DNA of 64,000 nt, taken from assembly GCF_040939125.1 (NCBI RefSeq), contig NZ_CP162495.1, positions 1,488,001-1,552,000 on the forward strand. Reading direction: 5' to 3'. Within the stretch, counting starts at the first letter, position 1. Every line of letters begins with the position of its first letter. This document shows positions 8,863-18,256 of the stretch, in pieces. Under the pieces are notes generated by a model, which worked only from the letters and a program-made list of their open reading frames with translations, ran no database searches and was not told where the DNA came from. The position numbers and the translations under genes are program-made. Source of the DNA: Clostridium sp. BJN0013. GTDB lineage: Bacteria > Bacillota > Clostridia > Clostridiales > Clostridiaceae.

Positions 8863-11101
8863 AGTACAGAAAGGAGAATGTCTTATAAATTTTGAAAGTA
8901 AACAAATTTATGCAGCAATTTTTGATATGGATGGAACTATGTTTGATACTGAAAGACTGAGAATTAATATGTTAAAGTCATCATCTAAACTTATATATGG
9001 AGAAAGCATGACAGACAAGCTTCTTCTGGATTCTCTAGGAGCTAGTGCAAAAACGGCAGAAGAACTTGCAAAAAAACAATATGGAGAGAGTTATCCTTAT
9101 AAGGAGATAAGAAAAAAAGCTGATGAATACGAAGTGAGATATATAAGACATAATGGTGTACCTGTTAAAGAAGGATTATATGATGTACTGGAAAGATTGA
9201 AGAAAAGCGGGATTTTAATTGCTCTTGCAACTTCAAGCAGAAGGGTCATAGCAGAAGAATATCTTTTAAGTGCAAGAGTGATGAGATTTTTTGATGTTAT
9301 TGTATGTGGTAACGAGGTTACAAAAGGGAAACCTGATCCAGAAATATTTTTAAAAGCAGCAGATGAATTAAATTGTCATCCATCACATTGTCTTATATTT
9401 GAAGACTCTCAAAATGGTCTGATCGCAGCAGCAGATTCAGGAGGAATCCCTATATTTATAAAAGATATAAAGGAGCCTAAAAAACACATAAAAAATCGTG
9501 CTTTTAAAGCATATAATAGTATGGTAGAATTTCACGAAGATCTGGTTAAATTTACACCCAAAATGTCCATGCCCAAACTAAATGAACATTTTCCACAAAG
9601 TTTTGGGTATGTAAAAGCAGGAATTCACGGTTTTGGCGCAATAGGAGGAGGATATCTTACACAGATTTTTTCCCATTGGGATGGCTATACCAGGCCTAAG
9701 GAAATAATTGGAGCAACTAAAAAAGTTGTAATTAAAGAGTTAATAAATTCATTAGGAAAATTTAATGTGAAGTATGAAAGCAGGGCATATTTTCAAAGTA
9801 TAAGCAACGTTCATATTATTGATATGGATGATGAAACGGAAATGATAAAGATGTATACGGAGTCTCAAATCATTGGTCTTGCTATTCCAGAAACGGCAGT
9901 GAAGTCCCAGTCTGAAATTATAGCTAAGGGTCTCATTGAACGCTATAGTAAAAATAACACCAATCTTACAATACTTGTGGTACTAAACAAAATAAAAGGA
10001 GCAAAATTTATTAGAAAAAATGTTAAAAATGCTCTTAAGAAGTTAGTGGGTGAAGAAAAAGCAGAAGAAACAATATCTAGAACATATTTCTGTGAGACTG
10101 TTGTAAATAGAATGGTTTCTGCAATACCTGAAAAAACACTACTTACACAAATTCAAAAAAAATTATCAGATCTTAAAAGGACTATTTCTTATTTTCAACC
10201 GGATATTACAGAGCTCTTCAAATACTTTCAAGAGGGTGAAAATATTTTAGTTAATCATAAAAAAACAGTAAAAAAAATTGATGAAAAAACTCTGTTAAAG
10301 GTTGGAGATATATCAAAAAAATTATCTATTATGTCTCAATTTGATAAATATATTTCAAGATTTAATATAACTTTATTTAGCAGTGAACCATATATTCCGT
10401 TGTATGCAAGTAATGAAAGTCCTTTACTTGAAAGATTAAGGCAGGTTAAAGTTGTAGATAATATTGAAAAAATGCAGCAGATAAAAAATAGACTTTCAAA
10501 TGGTCCTCATGCAATAATAGCATGGTATTCTGCTTTACTTGGCTACAAAACAATTGGACAGGGAATGGGGGATAAAAAAGTACTTTCATTGGTGAGGAGT
10601 ATTATTGAAAAAGAAATTAAACCTTCTCTTATTAAAGATAATTCTGAATTATCTCAATATATTGATGAATTTATTTCGAATTTCATTAAAAGATGTAGGA
10701 GTTCTTTTAAGGATAATTGTATTCGTGTGGGACGTGATCCTATGAGAAAATTACAGTGTGGAGAAAGAATTTTTGGAACTATCACTCTGGCACAAAAGTT
10801 TAACATACCTACTCCTATGATTGAATTTGGTGCAGCTTGTGCTATTCTTTACTCTGTTTTACTTATAAATCCAAAGGATAAAGAATGTAGGAAAATCAAG
10901 GAGATATATAATAAGAATCATTCTGTAGAGGATGTTCTTACTTATGATGGTGAATATAATGGTGCAAGATATCATGGCTTGAATTTACAAAAAGATAAAG
11001 ATTTAATCAGGAGAATAAAAATACAATTTAATAATCTTATATTGTCTGAAGATATAATAAGTTACCATCATGTAGAAATAGATAATCAGCTAAGTCTTTA
11101 A
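8855..11101 (+). CDS. HAD phosphatase - mannitol-1-phosphate dehydrogenase fusion
   Basis: Residues 18 to about 225 are a HAD phosphatase of the phosphoglucomutase-like type: FDMDGT (D24, D26), ATSSRR, GKPDPEIF and LIFEDSQNG are the four motifs. From about 245 a polyol long-chain dehydrogenase follows, with Rossmann motif IHGFGAIGGGY and the catalytic set K544-x4-N549-x2-H552. From the known bifunctional MtlD of Acinetobacter I infer conversion of fructose 6-phosphate to mannitol 1-phosphate and then mannitol. ATG 8855 sits about five bases after the predicted transcription start and has no ribosome site. AAAGGAG at 8871-8876 would suit only a non-standard start such as ATA at 8885. Confidence 0.8.
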   Translation: MSKVQKGECLINFESKQIYAAIFDMDGTMFDTERLRINMLKSSSKLIYGESMTDKLLLDSLGASAKTAEELAKKQYGESYPYKEIRKKADEYEVRYIRHNGVPVKEGLYDVLERLKKSGILIALATSSRRVIAEEYLLSARVMRFFDVIVCGNEVTKGKPDPEIFLKAADELNCHPSHCLIFEDSQNGLIAAADSGGIPIFIKDIKEPKKHIKNRAFKAYNSMVEFHEDLVKFTPKMSMPKLNEHFPQSFGYVKAGIHGFGAIGGGYLTQIFSHWDGYTRPKEIIGATKKVVIKELINSLGKFNVKYESRAYFQSISNVHIIDMDDETEMIKMYTESQIIGLAIPETAVKSQSEIIAKGLIERYSKNNTNLTILVVLNKIKGAKFIRKNVKNALKKLVGEEKAEETISRTYFCETVVNRMVSAIPEKTLLTQIQKKLSDLKRTISYFQPDITELFKYFQEGENILVNHKKTVKKIDEKTLLKVGDISKKLSIMSQFDKYISRFNITLFSSEPYIPLYASNESPLLERLRQVKVVDNIEKMQQIKNRLSNGPHAIIAWYSALLGYKTIGQGMGDKKVLSLVRSIIEKEIKPSLIKDNSELSQYIDEFISNFIKRCRSSFKDNCIRVGRDPMRKLQCGERIFGTITLAQKFNIPTPMIEFGAACAILYSVLLINPKDKECRKIKEIYNKNHSVEDVLTYDGEYNGARYHGLNLQKDKDLIRRIKIQFNNLILSEDIISYHHVEIDNQLSL

Positions 11102-11132
11102 AAATATTCTATTAAGTTATTGTAATAAGGTG

Positions 11133-11165
11133 TGCTTTGCTGATTATTTATTTCAAAGCATTTTA
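11133..11165 (+). terminator. Terminator after the HAD-MtlD fusion gene
   Basis: TGCTTTG and CAAAGCA pair around a 14-base loop and are followed by TTTT. It lies just ahead of the end of the convergent amidinotransferase-family gene. Confidence 0.6.
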
Positions 11166-11179
11166 ACGAAAATATACCT

Positions 11180-12031
11180 TTATTCTCTTTCCAAAGGAAA
11201 TGTCATACAGTGGGGACCTCCACCTCCTTTTAATATTTCAACCAGGTCAACTTCAATGGTTTGTAAACCAAGTACTCTTAGTTTGTGGTTTACATCCTTG
11301 TTGCTTACAAAAGTTAATACTTTGTTATTTCCAAGACATTGAAGATTACAGTAATGTTTAAAAACTCCTTCCTGGGGAATATCAATTAAGGTAAATTTCC
11401 GTTTTTCCAGCATTCTTAGAAAGTTATAAGGTAGAGCTTCTTTGCATATTACAGCTACCTTTTCTGCTACTATGTTAAAGCACATGTCAAGATGCAGATT
11501 TTGTCTTAATGCAGGTACGGAAATTAATTCATAACCTAATTCCTGTACATGGGTTTTGATATTTTCAAATCCATGCCAATCTGTTCTTGCAATTATACCC
11601 TGGGCCATTACATAGTCATCTAAAAACCAGAAATCCCCACCTTCAAAGGCACCTGCAGTACACCTGGCAACACAGGGGATGCCAAGTTCTTTCATTTTTT
11701 TTTCATAGATTAAGGATTCACCTTTGCGAACAGGTTCTCTAAATTTACCCATTATGTAGCCTTCGGATATACAAGCTCCAAAATCCCTGGAAAATACCTG
11801 GTAAGGTAAGTTAGAATCTGGCTCCATTAAAATTACCTCTACTCCATTTTCTCTATAAGCCTGCACAATTTCTGCATGTTCTCTTAAACAAATATCCCTA
11901 TTGGATTTTTCACCTTTTTCCATCCATTTTTCTGTTATTACATTAATGGGTTCAAATTGAAAATATGTGGGAGGACATAGCAGTACTTTTTTTAAGGTAT
12001 TGGTTGAGTTTTTTACATAATTTTTCTTCAT
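11180..12031 (-). CDS. Arginine deiminase / DDAH-like amidinotransferase-family hydrolase
   Basis: The product has 283 residues. FEGGDFWFLDD near the middle, NLHLDMCFN with the catalytic His, and the C-terminal GGGGPHCMTFPLERE with the nucleophilic Cys are the conserved blocks of the dimethylarginine dimethylaminohydrolase and arginine deiminase superfamily. These enzymes attack a guanidino carbon through a Cys-thiouronium intermediate. The substrate could be a methylated arginine, arginine or another guanidino compound. The ATG at 12031 is eight bases from AAAAGGGG; the ATG at 12037 is only two bases from it. It is transcribed toward the mannitol fusion gene and has no arginine-pathway neighbours. 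Confidence 0.8.
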   Translation of the reverse strand: MKKNYVKNSTNTLKKVLLCPPTYFQFEPINVITEKWMEKGEKSNRDICLREHAEIVQAYRENGVEVILMEPDSNLPYQVFSRDFGACISEGYIMGKFREPVRKGESLIYEKKMKELGIPCVARCTAGAFEGGDFWFLDDYVMAQGIIARTDWHGFENIKTHVQELGYELISVPALRQNLHLDMCFNIVAEKVAVICKEALPYNFLRMLEKRKFTLIDIPQEGVFKHYCNLQCLGNNKVLTFVSNKDVNHKLRVLGLQTIEVDLVEILKGGGGPHCMTFPLERE

Positions 12032-12148
12032 AATCATTGCCCCTTTTATGATATATTTGATTACAATAATTATAAAGTTTTGTGTTACACAAATGTCAAT
12101 ATTAAATTGTCAAGTGATTGTTATACCAAGGTTATCATAATCAAATAG

Positions 12149-12979
12149 TTACTTGATGGGAACTTGAATTTCAAAACACTCTTCTTCAATAATATCTGTT
12201 ACTGTAATATCTACCTGGGCTATTTCTATAAGGTCACCATCTATAATATAGTGGTTATCATTAATAAATTGCAGGAGCTTTTTTATACTTTTTTCTCTAT
12301 CCCAGGGTTTACCGCTATTATATACACAGACATATCTACCGCTTTTTATTTTTTTGGTGTTCTTTTTATTGATTTTGTTGTTTTCATCTGTAAACACGAA
12401 AATATCACTAGAATTATTGAATTTAAAGCATTCAATATCTTTTCTGGATATAATAAATCCTAGTCTGTTGCTGGCTAAAATAGGTGAAATTTCTTCTAGG
12501 GCATTTTCAAGATGAAGAAATCCATAGCTTAATTCTATTGCATTATTAATAGATTTGCCAAAAGTAATAATCTCCCTTTCAGGTATTTGTTTAATTATGA
12601 TTTCTTTCATTTTGGACTCGGTAATAACATTTTTTAAAAATTCTATTTTTTTAGAAAGGGTTCTTTCTAATAATTGCAAATCTTTTATTTTTTGTTTTAA
12701 TTCCTCATGTCTATTTACAAGCATGGAAAGAGACTTGGTTACATGTCTGTTGTCAAAATATTCTTTTATTTCTTTAAGGCTCATGCCAAGTTGACGTAAC
12801 TCCTTGATTGTACCTAATTTTTCATATTGAAGCACTGAGTAATACCTATAACCGGTTTTAGGATCTACATAAGTGGGTTTAAAAAGTCCTATTCTATCAT
12901 AATGTCTTAAAGTTTCAGTATTTACATTTCTAAGCCTTGCAAGGCCTGTAATGGATATTCTATCTTTTATTTTAATCAC
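12149..12979 (-). CDS. MerR-family transcriptional regulator with effector-binding C domain
   Basis: The N-terminal 75 residues are a MerR winged helix: ISITGLARLRNVNTETLRHY, then DRIGLF and GYRYYSVLQYEKL. A coiled-coil dimer helix follows (about 80-120, NRHEELKQKIKDLQLLERTL), and then a C-terminal domain of about 150 residues like the GyrI/BmrR ligand pocket. MerR proteins of this build sense hydrophobic or cationic compounds and distort promoters with long spacers. It is divergent from the CorC-like gene, about 160 bases apart, which may be its target. The length matches BmrR-type regulators. Confidence 0.88.
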   Translation of the reverse strand: MIKIKDRISITGLARLRNVNTETLRHYDRIGLFKPTYVDPKTGYRYYSVLQYEKLGTIKELRQLGMSLKEIKEYFDNRHVTKSLSMLVNRHEELKQKIKDLQLLERTLSKKIEFLKNVITESKMKEIIIKQIPEREIITFGKSINNAIELSYGFLHLENALEEISPILASNRLGFIISRKDIECFKFNNSSDIFVFTDENNKINKKNTKKIKSGRYVCVYNSGKPWDREKSIKKLLQFINDNHYIIDGDLIEIAQVDITVTDIIEEECFEIQVPIK

Positions 12980-13141
12980 CTCTATTCATAAGCTTAATGC
13001 AGCTATATCTATTTTTCAATAGAAATTAAAATGAATTGTTTGTTAAGGATCTAAATGGTAAAATCGGTGAATTAGTTGATATTTATAGCTTATTATGATA
13101 ATATTAATTAATAAATTTTTATTTCAAGGAGGAAGAAATAA

Positions 13142-14461
13142 ATGGAACCAGACCCAGGACCGGTCAATTTAACATTACAATTAACATTGATTGTATTGCT
13201 TACTCTATTAAATGCTTTTTTTGCTTCTGCAGAAATGGCAATTGTATCACTTAATAAAACTAGAATAAAACTTTTAGCAGAGCAGAGTAATAAAAAAGCA
13301 CAGCTATTGGAAAAGCTATTGAAGGAACCGACTAAGTTTTTATCTACTATACAAGTAGGAATCACCCTTGCAGGATTTTTTTCGAGTGCATCGGCGGCAA
13401 CCGGTATTTCATATAAAATTGGTAGTTATTTAAGTAAACTTAATGTTCCTTATGGTCAAGAGATATCATTGGTTGCAGTAACAATTATTTTATCTTATAT
13501 TATGTTGGTTTTTGGAGAATTATTTCCTAAAAGGATAGCATTGCAAAAGTCAGAGGAAATTGCAATGCTTTCAATAAAACCAATTTTATTTGTATCAAAA
13601 ATAACAGGACCTTTTGTAAAATTGCTTTCAGTATCTACTAATCTTTTGATAAGGATTACAGGGATGAATAGTAATAAATTAGAAGAAAAAGTTTCAGTAG
13701 AAGAGATTAGGTCCTTGGTAGAAATAGGACAAGAAAATGGAGTTATTAATTCCACTGAAAAAGAAATGATCAATAGTATATTTGAATTTGATGATAAATT
13801 AGCAGAAGAAGTAATGACACCTAGAACGGAAGTATACTTAATAAATATAGATAAGCCTTTAAATGAATATATGGATGAGCTGCTTCAAAAAAGGTATTCA
13901 AGGATTCCGGTATTTGAAGGTGATAGTGATAATATTATAGGCATACTTTATATGAAGGATTTTACAATTGAAGCCCGTAAGGTGGGTTTTGAAAATGTAG
14001 ATATAAGAAGTATAATTCATCCTGCATATTTTGTACCTGAAAGAAAAAATATAGATGAACTATTTAAAGAGCTTCAGAGTTATAGAAAACATATGGCCAT
14101 ATTAATAGATGAATATGGAGGATTTTCAGGAATAGTAACCATAGAAGATTTAATTGAAGAAGTAATGGGAAACATAAATGATGAATATGACGAGGATGAG
14201 CCCTGTGTAAAAAAAATTGACAATAAAACCTTCATGGTAAAAGGAAATATTTCTATAGATGAATTGAATGAGAATTTACATCTAAATCTGAATGAGGATT
14301 CTGAAGATTACGATACACTGGGTGGATTATTAATTAAAATTATAGGGCGTATACCAGAGGATGGAGAACAACCTGTACTCAAATATGAGAATATTACATT
14401 TGACATAGAGGAAGTGAAAGAAAAAAGAATAGAAAAGGTCAAACTTCATATGGAAGAATAA
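13142..14461 (+). CDS. CorC/HlyC-family membrane protein (DUF21-CBS-CorC_HlyC)
   Basis: The product has 439 residues. Residues 1 to about 190 are a DUF21 membrane domain with four hydrophobic segments, starting after MEPDPGPVNLTL. Two CBS motifs follow (about 210-335, with EEVMTPRTEVYLI and a second unit around IDEYGGFSGIVTIEDLIEE), then a CorC_HlyC domain near 350-430 (YDTLGGLLIKIIGRIPEDG). Relatives are implicated in magnesium or cobalt efflux; 'hemolysin' is a legacy name. The start follows AAGGAGGAAG. It appears monocistronic, ending in a terminator. Confidence 0.9.
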   Translation: MEPDPGPVNLTLQLTLIVLLTLLNAFFASAEMAIVSLNKTRIKLLAEQSNKKAQLLEKLLKEPTKFLSTIQVGITLAGFFSSASAATGISYKIGSYLSKLNVPYGQEISLVAVTIILSYIMLVFGELFPKRIALQKSEEIAMLSIKPILFVSKITGPFVKLLSVSTNLLIRITGMNSNKLEEKVSVEEIRSLVEIGQENGVINSTEKEMINSIFEFDDKLAEEVMTPRTEVYLINIDKPLNEYMDELLQKRYSRIPVFEGDSDNIIGILYMKDFTIEARKVGFENVDIRSIIHPAYFVPERKNIDELFKELQSYRKHMAILIDEYGGFSGIVTIEDLIEEVMGNINDEYDEDEPCVKKIDNKTFMVKGNISIDELNENLHLNLNEDSEDYDTLGGLLIKIIGRIPEDGEQPVLKYENITFDIEEVKEKRIEKVKLHMEE

Positions 14462-14492
14462 TCAAGTGAGTTAGCTTTCGAATAAACTTACT

Positions 14493-14530
14493 AAACACAG
14501 AAAGTTTTAAATAGTTTTCTGTGTTTTTAT
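14493..14530 (+). terminator. Terminator after the CorC-like gene
   Basis: AAACACAGAAA and TTTCTGTGTTT pair around an AT-rich loop and run into TTTTTAT. Confidence 0.8.
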
Positions 14531-14549
14531 TGATTTTAATATATACGAG

Positions 14550-14633
14550 TCTGGATAAGTTCTTCTAAGGTTCAGATGGAGAAAAAAGAATTACTTATGA
14601 ATAAACTCCACCTGAACTTAAGAATCACTTGAT
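14550..14633 (+). repeat. Hairpin-ended repeat, copy 3, internally deleted
   Basis: CTGGATAAGTTCTTCT matches the middle of copy 2 (51671-51868). It then jumps straight to AAGGTTCAGATGGAG, the terminal hairpin and the CACTTGAT tail. The 55 or so bases between these points in copy 2 are absent. The hairpin lies between two convergent genes and may help stop transcription from either side. Confidence 0.75.
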
Positions 14634-14644
14634 TATAAGCAGCG

Positions 14645-15931
14645 CTATTCAATACAATCCAGTGATTGAGAAATATCAGAAATCAAGTCTTCTTTGTCTT
14701 CAATGCCACAGCTGATACGGATTAATTCTGCTGGAACTCCAGCTTCCCTTAACTCTTCATCATTCATCTGGCGGTGTGTACTTGTTGCAGGATTCAGGCA
14801 GCAGCTACGGGCATCTGCTACGTGGGTTTCGATAGCTACAAGCTTAAGATTCTTCATAAAGATTTCAGCTTCCTTACGTCCACCTTTTAAGCCAAAGGAA
14901 ACGACACCACAGGAACCATTTGGCAGATATTTCTGTGCAATCTTATGGTATTTGTCGCCTGGAAGACCGCAGTAATTAACGTAGGCAACCTTTGGATGAT
15001 TTTGAAGGAATTCTGCAATAGCCTGTCCATTTTCACAATGACGGGGCATACGGACATGAAGGCTTTCAAGTCCTAGATTTAAGATGAATGCATGTTGTGG
15101 GGATTGAATAGAACCAAAGTCACGCATCAGTTGAGCAGTACATTTGGTAATGAAAGCTCCTTCCTTGCCAAATTTTTGGGCATAGGTAATACCATGATAA
15201 CTGTCATCTGGTGTACAAAGCCCCGGGAATTTATCAGCATGAGCCATCCAATCAAAATTTCCAGAGTCTACAATGACTCCTCCCACAGCGGCACCATGTC
15301 CATCCATGTATTTTGTAGTAGAATGGGTAACAATGTCAGCACCCCATTCAAAAGGGCGACAATTAATAGGTGTTGCAAAAGTATTATCTACGATAAGTGG
15401 AACACCATGTGCATGGGCGGCATTTGCAAATTTTTCGATATCCAGTACGGTAAGGGCAGGATTGGCAATCGTTTCACCAAAAACTGCCTTTGTATTAGGC
15501 TGGAAGGCAGCATTTAATTCTTCTTCTGTACAATCAGGAGAAACAAATGTGGTGGTAATACCCATTTTTGACATGGTTACAGAAATTAGGTTGAAAGTAC
15601 CTCCATAAATGCTGGAGGAAGCAACAATATGGTCTCCACAGTTACAAATATTAAACAGGGCAAAGAAATTGGCAGCTTGTCCTGAAGAGGTCAACATTGC
15701 AGCAGTGCCTCCTTCCATATCGGCAATTTTGGCAGCAACATAGTCATTTGTCGGATTCTGCAGTCTGCTGTAAAAATAGCCAGTAGCTTCAAGGTCAAAT
15801 AGTTTTCCCATATCTTCACTGGTATTGTATTTGAAAGTTGTACTTTGGATAATGGGAACTTGACGTGATTCCCCATTTCCAGGTCTATAACCAGCTTGTA
15901 CGCATTTTGTGTTTATCTTATAATTTTTCAT
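14645..15931 (-). CDS. O-acetylhomoserine sulfhydrylase, paralogue 1
   Basis: This 428-residue enzyme of the Cys/Met PLP family would join sulfide to O-acetylhomoserine, giving homocysteine. The PLP lysine is K207 in HSTTKYMDGHG; SSGQAANF and VDNTFATP are the other active-site blocks, and the C terminus has the family's SCCLNPATSTHR. By eye its GC content (near 45%) and codon choice are clearly richer than the flanking genes at about 30%, suggesting recent transfer. It lacks the SAM riboswitch found before paralogue 2. It is divergent from the LysR gene, which may regulate it. The start follows AGAAAGGA. Confidence 0.9.
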   Translation of the reverse strand: MKNYKINTKCVQAGYRPGNGESRQVPIIQSTTFKYNTSEDMGKLFDLEATGYFYSRLQNPTNDYVAAKIADMEGGTAAMLTSSGQAANFFALFNICNCGDHIVASSSIYGGTFNLISVTMSKMGITTTFVSPDCTEEELNAAFQPNTKAVFGETIANPALTVLDIEKFANAAHAHGVPLIVDNTFATPINCRPFEWGADIVTHSTTKYMDGHGAAVGGVIVDSGNFDWMAHADKFPGLCTPDDSYHGITYAQKFGKEGAFITKCTAQLMRDFGSIQSPQHAFILNLGLESLHVRMPRHCENGQAIAEFLQNHPKVAYVNYCGLPGDKYHKIAQKYLPNGSCGVVSFGLKGGRKEAEIFMKNLKLVAIETHVADARSCCLNPATSTHRQMNDEELREAGVPAELIRISCGIEDKEDLISDISQSLDCIE

Positions 15932-15959
15932 CTCATTATGTCCTTTCTGAAAATAATAA

Positions 15960-15972
15960 TATAATCATTATA
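15960..15972. promoter_or_regulatory. Palindrome between sulfhydrylase 1 and the lysR gene
   Basis: TATAAT-C-ATTATA is a perfect palindrome in the divergent intergenic region and could be an operator half of a LysR-type site. AT-rich palindromes also arise by chance, so this is weak. Confidence 0.3.
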
Positions 15973-16129
15973 ATTTTAATATTGTGTTAATTCAAGAGAA
16001 AAATCCATAGGTCAATGTAGTTATTAGTATCAGAAATTGCTTTTATAATTAGTGTACATGTTGCAGGGGTGATGGTATTATATTTATAACATTAACATTA
16101 AGATGAATTAAAAGAAGGTGAGAAATGTT

Positions 16130-17062
16130 ATGACACTGCAGCAGCTAAAGTATGCAATAGAAATTGCCAATTGTGGTTCTTTTAACGAAGCTGCAAAGCG
16201 ACTTTTTATATCCCAGCCTAGTCTTTCTAAAGCTATAAAGGAGTTGGAGATAGAACTTGGAATTGATATTTTTGAAAGAACCAACAGAGGAATTAGTATA
16301 TCTATAGATGGAGCGGAATTTTTAGGATATGCCCGTCAAATTATAGAGCAGACAGAAGTATTGGAGAATAGATATCATGGGGAAAGATTTAAAGCCTTGC
16401 ATTTTTCCATTTCAACCCAGCACTATGCTTTTGTGGTGGATGCCTTTATAAAACTTATGAAAAATAATTATAATTCAAAATATGAATTTACCTTAAAAGA
16501 AACTAAAACTTATGAGATTATTGAAGATGTAAAAACATTGAAAAGCGACATAGGTATATTGTATACAAATGATTTAAATTCAAAGGTTATGAATAAACTT
16601 TTTAGTGACAGTAATATTAAATTTACACCCTTATTTAATGTAACACCCCATATTTTTGTGGGTAAGAATCATCCCTTGCTGAATAAAAAAGTTGTCACAA
16701 TGGAGGATTTGAGTCCTTTCCCATTTATATCCTTCGATCAGGGAGAAAAAAATTCATTGAATTTTTCAGAGGAAATTTTGAATTTTTCTAGTACAAATAA
16801 AAGTATTACAGTTAATGACAGGGCAACATTATCTAATCTATTGACAGGCAGTAATGGATATACTGTAGGAACAGGAGTGTTAGTGTCTAACTTTAATGGA
16901 GATAAAATTCAATCCATTCCCATTGAAAGTGATCAGATAGTTACAATTGGGTGGATTGCCCATAAAAATATAAGGCTGAGTGAAATTGCAACCAAGTATA
17001 TAGAAATCTTAAATTATGATATTGCAACTAAATATTTGGAATTTAATTATTGTTTGCTATAG
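16130..17062 (+). CDS. LysR-family transcriptional regulator
   Basis: The product has 310 residues. The N terminus is a LysR winged helix: MTLQQLKYAIEIANCGSFNEAAKRLFISQPSLSKAIKELE, split here as a helix-turn-helix near residues 18-37. The rest is a periplasmic-binding-like effector domain. It lies between a sulfhydrylase and a MetE-like gene, 16 bases ahead of the latter, so a role in sulfur or methionine control like that of CysL or YtlI is likely but inferred. I chose ATG 16130, seven bases after GAAGGTGAG, over an in-frame GTG at 16118 that lies inside that ribosome site. Confidence 0.88.
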   Translation: MTLQQLKYAIEIANCGSFNEAAKRLFISQPSLSKAIKELEIELGIDIFERTNRGISISIDGAEFLGYARQIIEQTEVLENRYHGERFKALHFSISTQHYAFVVDAFIKLMKNNYNSKYEFTLKETKTYEIIEDVKTLKSDIGILYTNDLNSKVMNKLFSDSNIKFTPLFNVTPHIFVGKNHPLLNKKVVTMEDLSPFPFISFDQGEKNSLNFSEEILNFSSTNKSITVNDRATLSNLLTGSNGYTVGTGVLVSNFNGDKIQSIPIESDQIVTIGWIAHKNIRLSEIATKYIEILNYDIATKYLEFNYCLL

Positions 17063-17078
17063 CAAAAAGGAGGAAGTT

Positions 17079-18194
17079 ATGATTAATCAAGTTATAGGAA
17101 GAAAAAGAGACATTCCCCCATATAGATATGATATTGTAGGAAGTTTTTTGCGTCCAGAAGAAATAAGATTGGCCCGCAGGCAGTATGAAAGAAAGGAAAT
17201 TTCAAAGGAAGAACTTAAAGCAGTGGAAGATATAGAAATTGCAAAGCTTGTAAAAAAGCAAAAAGAAATAGGACTGAGAGCTGTTACTGATGGGGAGTTT
17301 AGACGGGCCTGGTGGCATTTGGATTTTTTCTTGGGAGTTAAAGGAACTGAAAAGATTAAAATAAATCAGAGCAGTAATTATTATAACAAACTTATGAAAG
17401 CCGAAACATTTCGCGTTATTGACAATATAAAGTTTGAAGATCATCCTATGATTGAGCACTTTAAATATTTAAAATGCATTACAGAAGGTTGCATTCCTAA
17501 ATTTTCAATACCTTCTCCTGCACTTTTTCATTTTGTAGAAAGTTATAATTCAAATAGATTTTATAAAGATAATGAAAGATTTCTCAGTGATATTATTGAG
17601 GTGTATAAACATGCCATAAAAGCCTTTTATGATGCTGGATGTAGATATCTTCAGCTGGATGATACTACCTGGGGTACATTATGCAGTGAAGTTCATAGAA
17701 GGCGGTATATGAAATTAGGTGTAGATCCAGATAAACTGGCAAAGGATTATGTACGATTGATTAATGAATCAATTTCATGCCATCCTAAGGATATGACAAT
17801 TGCACTTCACATATGTAGAGGTAATTTTCATTCTATGTGGTTTGCAGCTGGTGGATATGAACCTGTTTCCAAAGAACTTTTTTCAAATGCCAAAGTAGAT
17901 GCCTTTTTCCTCGAATATGATAATGAACGATCAGGTGATTTTTCTCCATTAAGGTTTATTAAAGATCAAATAGTAGTATTAGGACTTGTTACTACGAAAC
18001 ATGGAGGTCTTGAAAGTAAAAAGGAATTAAAAACTCGTATCTTTGAAGCCTGCAAGTACATAAATATAGATAGACTTTGTTTAAGTACACAGTGTGGTTT
18101 TGCATCTACAGAAGAGGGCAACCTTCTTACTGAAGAAGAACAGTGGAATAAAATAAAACTTGTAAAGGAAATTGCAGAGGAAGTTTGGAAATAG
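17079..18194 (+). CDS. MetE C-terminal-like (cobalamin-independent methionine synthase) family protein
   Basis: The product has 371 residues, the size of YxjG/YxjH-type proteins that carry only the catalytic half of MetE. Zinc ligands are visible: LHICRGNFH (His and Cys), the Glu of FFLEYDNE, and the Cys of LSTQCGFAS. The start region (YDIVGSFLRPEEIR) and LQLDDTTWG are family blocks. The reaction would be methyl transfer to homocysteine from an unidentified donor, since the folate-binding N-terminal half is absent. The true start is the ATG after AAAAAGGAGG. It sits 16 bases behind the LysR gene, probably in one transcript. Confidence 0.85.
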   Translation: MINQVIGRKRDIPPYRYDIVGSFLRPEEIRLARRQYERKEISKEELKAVEDIEIAKLVKKQKEIGLRAVTDGEFRRAWWHLDFFLGVKGTEKIKINQSSNYYNKLMKAETFRVIDNIKFEDHPMIEHFKYLKCITEGCIPKFSIPSPALFHFVESYNSNRFYKDNERFLSDIIEVYKHAIKAFYDAGCRYLQLDDTTWGTLCSEVHRRRYMKLGVDPDKLAKDYVRLINESISCHPKDMTIALHICRGNFHSMWFAAGGYEPVSKELFSNAKVDAFFLEYDNERSGDFSPLRFIKDQIVVLGLVTTKHGGLESKKELKTRIFEACKYINIDRLCLSTQCGFASTEEGNLLTEEEQWNKIKLVKEIAEEVWK

Positions 18195-18256
18195 TAAAAT
18201 AATCAATTATTATAGAGATTTATTTTGTTATAATAAATGTAGAGAGGAAGTTTAAA

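Noticed and set aside
15092-15608. Plus-strand frames of 141 and 111 codons opposite sulfhydrylase 1
   Set aside because: They are shadows produced by the higher GC content of that gene and have no ribosome site or family features.
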